Origin: Nematopogon swammerdamellus
Taxonomy: Eukaryota > Arthropoda > Insecta > Lepidoptera > Adelidae
Length of the DNA: 64,000 nt
Assembly (NCBI GenBank): GCA_946902875.1
Contig: OX336343.1
Span: 3,014,754 to 3,078,753, forward strand
Direction: 5' to 3'
The notes below the pieces were generated by a model that saw nothing but the letters and a program-made list of their open reading frames with translations, ran no database searches and had not been told where the DNA came from. Of the stretch, positions 1 to 7,908 are shown piece by piece. The position numbers and the translations under genes were made by a program. Within the stretch, counting starts at the first letter, position 1; each line of letters begins with the position of its first letter.

Positions 1-22
1 GCAAAATAAACGCTTATCTTAT

Positions 23-165
23 CTCACATACCACATCCCGATAATCGGGGTAAGCAGAGTAATTGGAGTTGTGCTGCAGGTACTTTTGTAAATTACGACA
101 CAGCACCAAACACTACGTCTAGCACCACTAAGTATTTGGACAAGATACTCGTATCTCATCATCAG
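23..165 (+). repeat. SINE-like family B, partial copy
   Basis: The sequence contains CCCGATAATCGGGGTAAGCA and then a GTTGTGCTGCA...CAGCACCAA inverted pair. The same arrangement recurs at 18749-19048, 41430-41745 and 47985-48315 on the + strand and at 34990-35105 on the - strand. This copy lacks the 3' half (the ACTCGGTGGAAG block and the GAGAGATGCAGTGGGG tail). It has no coding potential. The family assignment rests on these internal comparisons only. Confidence 0.7.
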
Positions 166-405
166 CCTGTATCGGTCCACTGCTGGACATAGGCCTCTCC
201 CAAGGCACGCCACCACACGCGGTCTTCCGCTCTTCTCATCCATCCACTCCCGGCTACCTTTTTTAGGACATCTGTCCACCTAGCCGGGGGGCGTCCCTCG
301 ATACGTTTGCTTGTACGTGGCCTCCATTCGAGCACCCGTCTACCCCATCGGTTGTCGGGTCTACACCAAAGAAATGAAGAGAGGGTTGCAAGCAGTCGGT
401 TGCAT
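162..405 (-). pseudogene. LINE ORF2 C-terminal fragment (RTE-like endonuclease/RT protein)
   Basis: Read on the minus strand, this encodes the last ~80 residues of a retrotransposon protein: R-GRPPARWTD, then AGSGWMRRAEDR-WW and the terminal GEAYVQQW before the stop. That 'GRP..RW.DD...WM..A.DR..WR.LGEAYVQQW' ending is typical of RTE-type LINE proteins widespread in Lepidoptera. Only the C-terminus is present; the endonuclease and reverse transcriptase domains are missing, so it is a 5'-truncated dead copy. It abuts SINE A at 406. A diverged relative lies at 45490-45780. The clade name is inferred from the terminal motif. Confidence 0.75.
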
Positions 406-455
406 GTCAGCCTCGATAGCTCAGTGGTGCAGACAGTCAACTGTCGCTATTGAAT

Positions 456-499
456 GTTAAGCAACGCTGGGTGCGGTCAGTACTTGGATGGGTGACCGC
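456..499 (+). other. 5S rRNA-like internal promoter segment inside SINE A
   Basis: This 44-nt block reads GTTAAGCAACG, then a GGTGCGGTCAG section, then TACTTGGATGGGTGACCG. These correspond in order and spacing to the A box, intermediate element and C box of the eukaryotic 5S rRNA internal control region. The rest of a 5S gene (5' half and terminal helix) is absent, so it is not a 5S gene. Diverged copies of the same block lie in the type-2 heads at 22119-22504 (+) and 11869-12247 (-). Confidence 0.8.
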
Positions 500-517
500 T
501 GACCGTTGGAGGCTGAC

Positions 518-535
518 CGAGGTTCGGATTCCTCG
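518..535 (+). other. T-arm-like hairpin of SINE A
   Basis: CGAGG and CCTCG pair around an 8-nt loop TTCGGATT, which resembles a tRNA T-arm/B box with one extra base (canonical GGTTCGANTCC). In the other head type (22119-22504) the stem is CGTGG/CCACG, a compensatory pair change. Together with the TAGCTCAGTGG A-box-like motif at 417-427 this points to a tRNA-related promoter that surrounds the 5S-like block. Confidence 0.65.
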
Positions 536-867
536 TAAAACTGTAGGTCTCTTCCCTCCTAATCTTACTTGGTGGTAGGGTTTAACCCGTCCGGGTTGGT
601 ACCACCGCACTGAATGAAACGTCGCGTCGGTCTAAACGGCTATGTAAATAGTTTGTGTTTTCCGACCAGTTCAGTGTAGCCGGCACGATCAAAGGGGGAA
701 GCACTGACATGGCACCTAGTTCACCCGGTGTTATGGGCTGACATCGCGGACGTTGTAGGTGATGTAGCCAACCGTGTCAGTTTCCATAAAAAAAAAAAAA
801 AACAAATATAAGTTGAACGACCCACACATAACGCTCACTTTGCGTTGACAGTATCTGTCGCGCGGTA

Positions 868-911
868 AGTCGCCAAGTGCGAGTTGGACTCGCGCACCGA
901 GGGTTCCGTAT
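868..911 (+). repeat. LepR element terminal fragment
   Basis: CGCCAAGTGCGAGTTGGACTCGCGCACCGAGGGTTCCGTA is the conserved end of a short repeat ('LepR' here) that is complete at 7921-8333 and recurs at 47517, 57856 and 58056. Only about 40 nt remain at this site. Confidence 0.7.
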
Positions 912-914
912 CAT

Positions 915-1143
915 CAGTCAATATATTTGTATTCGAGACTATGGGTGCTTGGAGTAAAGAATCGAAAAAATTTGTTGGGTCAATAGGTTCAAAATTATCG
1001 GAAATGTCAGGAGTACCTACCTGCGAAGCATTCCTCAGGCAACGGATAGCCCTTGCTATCCAGCGTGGAAATGCAGCGAGTGTTTTAGGTACCCTTCGCA
1101 GTCATTTCGGGGACAGTTTAAATGAGATTTTTTATATGTTATA
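915..1143 (+). pseudogene. C-terminal fragment of an RT-type mobile-element protein
   Basis: The open frame encodes VFETMGAWSKESKKF and RQRIALAIQRGNAASVLGT. The same domain ('ETLG.W...A..F...(Q)R(I/L)..AIQRGNA.S..GT') occurs at 15670-16136 (+), 43833-44132 (-) and 61045-61505 (-). I recognise it as the conserved C-terminus of metazoan mobile-element ORFs that carry a reverse transcriptase, but cannot name the clade. The stop codon is at 1141-1143. The upstream PD..-W..G..L-WDAT block of longer copies is missing, so this is a remnant. Confidence 0.65.
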
Positions 1144-1365
1144 GTTTTTAGTTAATTTTCTACGTGTAATGTTTCTTTTTTTTCTGTTGAATAAATAAAT
1201 TCATTCCATTTTGTATTATGTATGTACAAAAACAATTGTTTTGGAAAATCACGAACCGCCTAAATAAACACTACAGCAATGGTTTGACTGTGAGGCATTC
1301 GTGTATTTGGAATATACAAAAATATATTTCTTATATGAATGAACGATAGGTTTTGATTTCATTTG
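1144..1365. other. AT-rich spacer, nothing recognised
   Basis: Low-complexity AT-rich sequence with an AATAAATAAATT stretch just after the fragment's stop, possibly its 3' tail. No open frame, structured repeat or RNA is apparent. Confidence 0.4.
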
Positions 1366-2470
1366 AGTCAGTTTGCAAGTATTAAAATTTGCCATAAATA
1401 GCCGTATCTTTTGATTATGTTGATTTAGAAGCTTTCATTTTCTATAACTCGAAGGGATCGTTACTGAGAAAAAGGGTCACACAAAACAAGCAATTTTTTA
1501 TTAATATCATATAACTACAAGTTTAAAGTTTTAGGATTTTTTTCTTTACTTGTGCTATGAGACCTTGCTTCTTACCAAATTGTATGATTCTAGGTTGACG
1601 GGAAATACCCTATAGATTTTCATTTGATTTGAGTGAGTTTGCGAGTATGAAATCTGACATAGATGGCCGTATCTTTTGATTGCGTTGATTTAGAAGCTTG
1701 CATTTTCTTCACCTTAAAGAGAACGTATTAATTTCATATTAATTTCAATTTGTTATCTTGATCCGTTCCTGAGCAAAAGGGTCCTTGCCATATAAAACAA
1801 AAATTTTTTTTACTGTCATATAACTACAAGTTTAAAATTTTCGGACTTTTTCCTTTACTCGTGCTGTAAGACCTTGCTTCTTACCAAATTGTATGATTCT
1901 AGGTTGACGGGAAATACCCTATAGGTTTTGATTTGATTTGAGTGAGTTTGCGAGTATGAAATCTGCTTTTGATTGCGTTGATTTAGAAGCTTTAACATTC
2001 TACACCTTAAAGAGATCGTAGATCTTAGTATTTCATATTAATTTCAATTTGTTATCTTGATCCGTTCCTGAGAAAAAGGGTCCTTGAGATATACAACAAA
2101 CAAACAATTTGTTAGATGGCACAAACTATAAATTTAAAATTTTCGGATTTTTTCCGTTACTTGTGCTGTGAGACCTAGTTTTTTACCAAATTTTATGATT
2201 CTAGGTTAACGGCAAGTACTTATGTGACTTAAATGGCCGTATCTAGTGATTGCGTTGAATTAAAATCTTAAATTTTTTACACCTCTGAGGAAACGTAGAC
2301 ATTAGTATTTTATATTAATTTCAGCTTCATACCTCTACCCGTTCCTTAGAAAAAAGGTCTTGACAGACAGACAGACACCCAGCCAGACAGACAGGCAGAC
2401 AGACGGACAACAAAGTGATCCTATAAGTGTTCCGTTTTTTTCTCCTTTGAGGTACGGAACCCGAAAAATT
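1366..2470 (+). repeat. Tandem ~300-bp repeat family with GACAGACAGACA terminus
   Basis: Three to four diverged units follow one another. Each has GATGGCCGTATCTTTTGATT, then GTTGATTTAGAAGCTT, TTTCATATTAATTTCAA, CCGTTCCTGAG and a TTACCAAATTGTATGATTCT block; unit starts are near 1385, 1665, 1960 and 2225. The last unit ends in a GACAGACAGACA run and TTTGAGGTACGGAACCC. Further copies or parts lie at 12480-12920 and 16577-16815. A partially tandem, non-autonomous element is the simplest reading; it encodes no protein. Confidence 0.65.
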
Positions 2471-2640
2471 ACTATAAAAATTGTGAAATGAAAAACGATT
2501 TATTAAAAAATATAAAAACCTACCTCAAAAATGTTTTATATTTTTTATAAATAGTTTTTTTATTAAAACTCTTACAATATTTTATCATGTGAGATCGAGG
2601 TATCGGAGATCGAAAATAAATCATGAAATCTAAAGTAACT
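2471..2640. other. AT-rich spacer
   Basis: A and T make up most of this stretch (poly-A and poly-T runs). Nothing coding or repeated is recognised. Confidence 0.3.
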
Positions 2641-2786
2641 ATGTCCATAATCCAACTAACTTATGCAGTGGTTATCAATTCGACACGTATGATGTAATAC
2701 AGGGTGTCCAGCGGCATATTTCATACTTTAAAAATTAATATAAAAAAAAAACAGTGTTAAAATATTGCAAGATAATAAATGCGGAT

Positions 2787-2996
2787 TTAATTTTTGAAAA
2801 CAACGTTTTCTAAATGTGGACCATTGAGCCGCACACACTCTTCGAGTCTAGCTCGCATGTTTTTGAATACGCGTTTGCAGAGCGCCTGTGAAATGTTGCC
2901 GATTTCAGATAGGATATTTTCTTTTAATTCTATCACAGTGCCTGGATTTGATTTGTATACGACAGATTTTAGATATCCCCATAAAAAAAAAGTCAC
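2787..2996 (-). pseudogene. Mariner transposase, C-terminal piece
   Basis: The peptide FFLWGYLKSVVYKSNPG and ELKENILSEIGNIS, ending RLEECVRLNGPHLENVVFKN, matches the mariner C-terminus ('DFFLWG.LK..VY...P..I.EL...I..EI'). The Asp-Phe before FLW is replaced (MTFFLW), so a catalytic acidic residue appears lost. Confidence 0.7.
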
Positions 2997-3057
2997 AAGG
3001 GCTCAAATCCGGTGACCGAGGTGGCCACGGTATGCTGCCGTTGCGAGAGATGTTTTT

Positions 3058-3300
3058 TCAGGAAAAAAACTGTCGAACTGCATTCATAGACACATTTGCC
3101 GTTTGTGCGGTAGCCCCATCCTGCTGAAACCAAGTGTTTCGGTTAAAATATAGACTATTCTGCACTTCCGGCATAAAAAAATTATTAATCATCTCAGAAT
3201 ATGTCTCTGAATTCACGGTCACATTTTGGCCGCGCTGGTTTTCGAAAAAAAATACGGCCCTATTAAGGTGGATGCCGACATTACACACCACACGGTAACC
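3058..3300 (-). pseudogene. Mariner transposase, catalytic-domain piece
   Basis: Residues such as NVTVNSETYSEM and the signature FQQDGATAQTANVSM are diagnostic of the mariner catalytic core; the D in QQDGA is the second catalytic aspartate. The frame shifts relative to the upstream KVTVWC piece. Function: cut-and-paste transposition; this copy cannot encode an active enzyme. Confidence 0.75.
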
Positions 3301-3816
3301 TTAGGCTTGTTTAAAGGCTCTTGATGCATTTTTTTTTTGGTTTGCGCACATCCCAGTAACGAAAATTTTGTTTGGCGATGGTCCATCAGATAATCGACGG
3401 ATACGGTATCGATTGTTACACCGACGGCGAGCTTCAGTTAGCGAAAAACCACTTAATAAGTAAGCCTCGGCGGCAAAAGCGCGATGCTCTCCAGTCCACT
3501 GTTCCATAGCATCGAAAAAATCCGCAACTTTGCTGCGTCGAATGGTGCCATTTTTATTTTGACAGATTGACGCGTTCGAAAATTAAAAATGCTCGAAGTT
3601 TGAAATCTGCCACTGGACACCCTTGGAACTGCAATATATTCACATATAAATTATCATAATCTATTAGGGCTTCCAAACAAAATATAATTTTTTTATAGCT
3701 GTAGTGTATGTATGTATGTTTGTATGTATTTATGTTTGTCCACGCATTTCTCCGAAACTATTAATCGGATTGTGACCATTCTTTTTTTATTGGCTTACGC
3801 CATACATTTACTTCAA

Positions 3817-3912
3817 CTATTTTTTTTGTCGGGACGCCGCCCGCATGGCATTCGCATTGCCCGTGCATTACAGAATGTCCATGGGCATCGTAAGTCACCT
3901 ACGCGTAAGTGA
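3817..3912 (+). repeat. LINE family C 3'-end fragment
   Basis: GGCATTCGCATTGCCCGTGC followed by ATGTCCATGGGCATCGT matches the 3' coding end of LINE family C, whose best copy is 37975-38145. Only ~90 nt survive. Confidence 0.5.
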
Positions 3913-4210
3913 AACGAATTCAGATTCAGATATTTATTTCGCCATAAAGAACACACAACATTGACAATATTTCATTGAGACATATGCTTAATCAGTATGG
4001 TTCGTCATCATTTTTACCTCACTCATGTCTAAATTTTGAGATGGGACATAATATAGTGAAATAGGTACATAGTGGCATAGTGTTCCCTTCTTAAATTATT
4101 TGTACCTGATTATGTTCAAGAGAGGCTTAAAGAGACACCCGTCAGGCCGGTTAGGAATTTGCAACCCCGCGACTGGAATGTCCATGGGCACCCGTTAGCA
4201 CTTGGAAATG
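3913..4210 (+). repeat. LINE fragments, including a second family C piece
   Basis: From 4115 to 4197 the sequence has AGAGGCTTAAAGAGACACCC, GTCAGGCCGG and GGAATGTCCATGGGCACCCG, the same order as family C elsewhere but strongly diverged. The upstream part (3915-4110) contains TATTTATTTCGCCATAAAG and other AT-rich sequence without a recognised match. Confidence 0.45.
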
Positions 4211-4690
4211 GGTGTAAAGTTAAATAGGTTAATTGTTAGTTTCAATTGTTTTTTTTTATTAAATAAAAAAAGTTAATTGCAATTGATTTAATTGCATGAT
4301 ACAATTAACAGTGTTAATCCAAATAAATTAATTGCAACATGCAATTAAAACTTTAATTGCAATTAATTTTGATAGCAATTGAATTAATTTCAATTAATTT
4401 TATAGCCAATTAATGAATTGATTAAAAATTCAATTCGTTAATGCACAACACTGATTAAAACCAATAACACAGTAAATATATAGCTAAAGCAGTATGGAAC
4501 TACGTACAAAACGATCGAAATGACGCACTCACACAAACGCACGCCTCAACAAGGCCCCGAAGCGAATGTCGCAAACAGTCAGTCGCGGGTGCCGCGTCCG
4601 AGTGGTCGTGTTTGTTTTTGTTGCATGCGCCACGGACAGTGCGCGATCTTTTAGAATGCCACTTTATTACACATTATTTATTAAAACATT
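4211..4690. other. AT-rich region with CAATTAATT motifs
   Basis: 4230-4450 is dominated by degenerate CAATTAAT(T) and AATTGCAAT words, a low-complexity tract. 4450-4690 is ordinary sequence with no recognised gene or repeat. Confidence 0.5.
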
Positions 4691-5880
4691 TATTTAGGTT
4701 CTGTAATGTTCAAATATTCAATATAATCAATCATCAATAATAGTTCAAAACGCGGTTGTTATAAATATGAATTGGCATAACTTTTCTCGACTTTTGTCAA
4801 CGTTTGTCAACTTTTGTCTACTTTTCTCGACTTTTGTGAACTTATAGCCACTTTCGTGAACTTTTGAAACTTCTCTCAGCTTTTGTCAGTTTTTATCAAA
4901 TTTTAAACACTGTTCTCAACTTTCGTAAATGTTTGTCAACTTTTGCTAGCTTCTGTCACTTTTATGAACTTTGGCAAGGTTGCGTCAAGTTTTGTCAACT
5001 TTTGTCAAATTTTACTAACTTACTTTTAAGAACTATTGTGACCTTTTGCCAACTTCTAGCAGCTTTCGTCAGCTTTTATCAAATTTCAACAAGTTTTGTC
5101 AACTTTCATAAATTTTTGTAAACTTTTGCCAAGTTCTGTAACTTTTATGAACTTTTGTCAGCTTTCGTGAACTTTTGTCAAGTCTGGTCAACGTTTGTCA
5201 ACTTTCGTCAACTTTTTAAAATTAATTAATTGTTAATTATTGTCAACTTTTTTCATATTTTGTCAAAGTTGGTCAACTTTCGTTTACTCTTGTCAACTTT
5301 AGTCAACTTATGTAAACTCTTGTCAACTTTTGTCAACTCTTGTTAACGAAAGCTGACAAAAGTTCATAAAAGTGACAACATTTGACAAACATTTACGAAA
5401 GTTGACAACAGTGGTTAAAATTTGATAAAAGCTGACAAAAGCTGAGAGAAGTTTCAAAAGTTGACACAAGTTGACGAAAGTGGCTATAAGTTCACAAAAG
5501 TCGAGAAAAGTAGACAAAAGTTGACAAACGTTGACGAAAGTTGACAAAAGATGACAAAAATTGACAAATGTTGACGAAAGTTGACAAAAGTTTACCATGG
5601 TTGACAAAACTTGACAAGAGTTGACAACAGTCGATAAAAGCTGAAAAAAGATGACATCAATTGGAAAAAGATGAGGAAAGTTGACAAACATTTACATTGG
5701 TTGAGAAATGTTGACAAGCGCTGACAAAAGTTGTAAACAATTTACAAAAGTCAATAAAAGTTGACAAAAGTCGAGAAAAGTTATATTAGATCAATTCATA
5801 TTTATAGCAACCGCGTTTTGAACTATTGTTGATGATTGATTATATTGATTATTTGATCATTACAGAACCTAACTAAATAA
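4691..5880. mobile_element. Foldback-like element made of 10-bp repeats
   Basis: The flanks are inverted copies of each other over ~100 nt: TTAGGTTCTGTAATG..CAATATAATCAATCATCAA..AACGCGGTTG at 4696-4780, and its complement at about 5765-5870. Between them, 4785-5340 is a degenerate array of CTTTTGTCAA (10 bp) units, and at about 5340 it switches to the complement, TTGACAAAAG, which continues to ~5780. The architecture of long inverted repeats composed of short direct subrepeats is that of Drosophila FB elements. The long ORFs seen here (10-residue periodic) are by-products of the 10-bp period. Confidence 0.8.
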
Positions 5881-6030
5881 TAATTTTACAATTTTACAAA
5901 AAAAATTCACAGATCTCGTGCTCTACACGACTTGAAGGGACATTGAAAATGAACCTAGCTATTATAGATTATCCGCTACGAATAAATGATAAAAAAAAAT
6001 GCTTGTAATATAAAAAAAAATATGTTTGTA
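5881..6030. other. Spacer, nothing recognised
   Basis: AT-rich unique sequence with no feature. Confidence 0.3.
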
Positions 6031-6845
6031 ATATTTTCACGGCATCTTGTAGCCCTTCGAATTCCACCGTCTTTTGAGCCCTGGTGGGCCCTCGTACCTC
6101 AAACCTGCGAAGTTCCACGGGGTTGTCACACTTTCAGCGAAAATGGGGGCCTACAGAAGCGATCGAAAAAATTGTAACATTAAATTAGTGAAATCTAACA
6201 GAGTGTCAACGCGCACAGTTCTGACATTTCGTTGATTCAACTGAACGCGTAATTTTTCGGTCGAAAATTAAAAAAAAAAATCGATTTCCAAAATTTTTTT
6301 TTTTTCAAAACCAATGTTTTTTTTCAAAACCAACTTTTCAAAAATTTTTTTACATCATCTTAAAGCCCTTCGAATTCCGCGTCTTTTGAGCACTCATACG
6401 TCCTCGTGGCCGCACGCGAGCCGCCCGCCGCGTGATATCGAACCTCGCGCCGCGCAAAACTCGCGGCTAAGGGCACCTCTACAGCCTCAACCGTCACCAA
6501 TATCGAAAAAAGTGTAAGACCTAAAATGTCCCTCGTCTCAATATCTCTAGACATGTCTCTCAGTTTTTCGATTTGCGACCTCGTTCAGGAGATATCGAAG
6601 ATATTCCGAGGGAAGGTGTTATAAAATCAAGGTTTTTTTTGTTTTTTTTTTTTCAATTTTCGAAAAATGTTTTCGACTTTTCCAAATTTTTTTCACCATC
6701 TGAAAGCCATTGAAATTCTGCGTCTTTTGAGCCCTCATACGTCCTCGTGGCCCTAAACCACTATATACCACGGGGCAAACACACTTTCAGCGAAAATGGG
6801 GCCCTACCGGAGCGAACGAAAAAACATTTTCAATGTTAAAATTGA
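6031..6845 (+). repeat. Three diverged tandem repeat units (~330 bp spacing)
   Basis: Units near 6040-6178, 6350-6515 and 6690-6840 share AGCCCTTCGAATTCC, CGTCTTTTGAGC, then a CACGGGG / CTTTCAGCGAAAATGGGG block and a GATCGAAAAA tail. The middle unit lacks the CACGGGG part. TTTTTTTCAAAA spacers separate them. No coding capacity; origin unknown. Confidence 0.65.
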
Positions 6846-7662
6846 GTGACATCCCTATCGCTCCAATGGAGCGTAGGGTACTTATTTCAACAAATAGGCC
6901 TAGTTGCCAATTGCCATACTGCTTTTAGCTATAATATTTTTTACTGTGCCAATAAGTGCGCCTTCGACTAAGCCGTGAGTTATGTCAGTATGTTATGCAT
7001 GCTGTTGAACAAACACGTAAATATTATCATACTGATCACATTCTCTATTGTAACTACATTGGCGTGGTGACTGACATCGTGCGCGCGCGCATCAACATAC
7101 TTGCAATTTATCTACGTTTTTGCGATAATTATTCATTCCGATACTTACTATTTTCCAAAAAAAAAAAAAAAAAAAATTAAATAAAATAAAAAACCCGTAA
7201 CCAAGTTAGACCGAATGAAGATCCACCGATACAAATATTATTTGATAAACAGATTTTATATCTAGAGTGGATGATGATAATAATGCGACAAGCCTAATCG
7301 CAATCACTTTATGCACATAGTGTAATCAAAATGCTGTGCCGACTAAATTATGTGATAAAGTCTATAGTAAATATTAATTTTGCGCAAAATGAGTGAGTGC
7401 TTTGAAGGAAAATTGTGTTTTAATAATTGTGGCAAGTTTAATAAATCGATATTTATTTCAAAATATTATAAAACGTCGAAAAGATAACCATTTAAATTAT
7501 GAACTAAATTACTGATATAAAATAATTTTTAAACTAAACGTCTATCGAAGAAAGAATTAGTTCACAAGAAGGGAAAAAAATCCTATAAACTTTAATTATA
7601 TTGCTAGGTTACCGTATACTACCCATTAAGATAAAAACTCCCTTACTGTAGAAAACAAAATA
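6846..7662. other. Upstream region of the fucosyltransferase gene
   Basis: This region must hold the promoter and 5' UTR unless further non-coding exons lie upstream. It is AT-rich, with a poly(A) run at 7156-7174 followed by AATTAAATAAAATAAA. I see no convincing TATA box or initiator, and no repeat found elsewhere in the window. Confidence 0.4.
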
Positions 7663-7908
7663 ATGTATTTCTGGAAAAAAATTATATACCAAATCCTTTT
7701 GGAAAAGAGACTCTGCCGTCTCTTCAAATTAAAATTGTTTTTCCTAACAGCGGTTGTGATAGTGGTTGTACGTTTGCTCCTCCAATACAAATACGATGCA
7801 ATAGTGTTACCGCGTGGAATCAACAAGAGAGACGGATCGGCGCAAAAGACTGCTTTCACAAATTGGATACAACGTGTAGCTGTGAAAAATTATTTTAATA
7901 TGAGACAG
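7663..7908 (+). CDS. Fucosyltransferase exon 1 (tail, membrane anchor, stem)
   Basis: 82 codons from the ATG at 7663 (context CAAAATAATG). It ends in phase 0 at CAG|GTACATAAG. The encoded peptide has 24 mostly basic residues, then LFFLTAVVIVVVRLLL as signal anchor, then a hydrophilic stem. I join it to exon 2 because the topology and phase fit and no other membrane anchor exists in this interval; this is the least certain junction. Confidence 0.75.

Larger units (their letters stand above)
406..802 (+). repeat. SINE family A, full-length copy with tRNA/5S-like head
   Basis: The element starts GTCAGCCTCGATAGCTCAGTGG, which resembles a tRNA 5' end and A box. It continues into a 5S rRNA-like block (456-499), then a T-arm-like hairpin (518-535), a body shared by about 16 other copies in the window, and a poly(A) tail (788-802). 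GTCAGCCTC (406-414) and GAGGCTGAC (509-517) form a perfect 9-bp stem that closes the head. A 37184-37576 copy on the other strand has the same head. The length (~400 bp), poly(A) tail and pol III-like head support a SINE; no protein is encoded. Confidence 0.85.
2701..3626 (-). mobile_element. Internally deleted mariner-like (Tc1/mariner superfamily) transposon
   Basis: Ends are inverted repeats: CAGGGTGTCCAGCGGCATATTTCA at the left, and the complement of a near-identical sequence (GTGTCCAGTGGCAGATTTCA) at the right. The total length is ~925 bp, shorter than an intact mariner (~1.3 kb). Minus-strand protein pieces run in order: an N-terminal helix-turn-helix (MEQWTGEHRAFAAEAY, 3507 downward), KVTVWCVMSASTLIGPYFF near 3290-3240, FENQRGQNVTVNSE, the FQQDGATAQTA catalytic region, and a FFLWGYLKSVVY C-terminal region. 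The middle of the transposase (between the HTH and KVTVW) is deleted and there is a frameshift near 3245, so it is non-autonomous. Confidence 0.8.
2641..3816 (+). repeat. Element R3 copy, split by a mariner insertion
   Basis: The left part (GTGGTTATCAATTCGACACG, about 2667-2700) and the right part (TTGGAACTGCAATATATTCA onwards, then TATGTATGTATG and TTTGTCCACGCATTTCTCCG) are continuous in the other copy at 8340-8640. That copy reads through from TGTAATATC to GTTGGAATTGC without interruption, so the mariner at 2701-3626 was inserted later. No coding capacity. Confidence 0.7.

Noticed and set aside
456..499. A 5S rRNA gene
   Set aside because: Only the internal control region is present; the 5' third and the 3' terminal helix strand are missing, and it recurs inside a poly(A)-tailed repeat.
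4864..5691. ORFs with repeating FVNFCQLLST-like residues
   Set aside because: The 10-residue period is the 10-bp DNA repeat read in three frames; no start context or homology.
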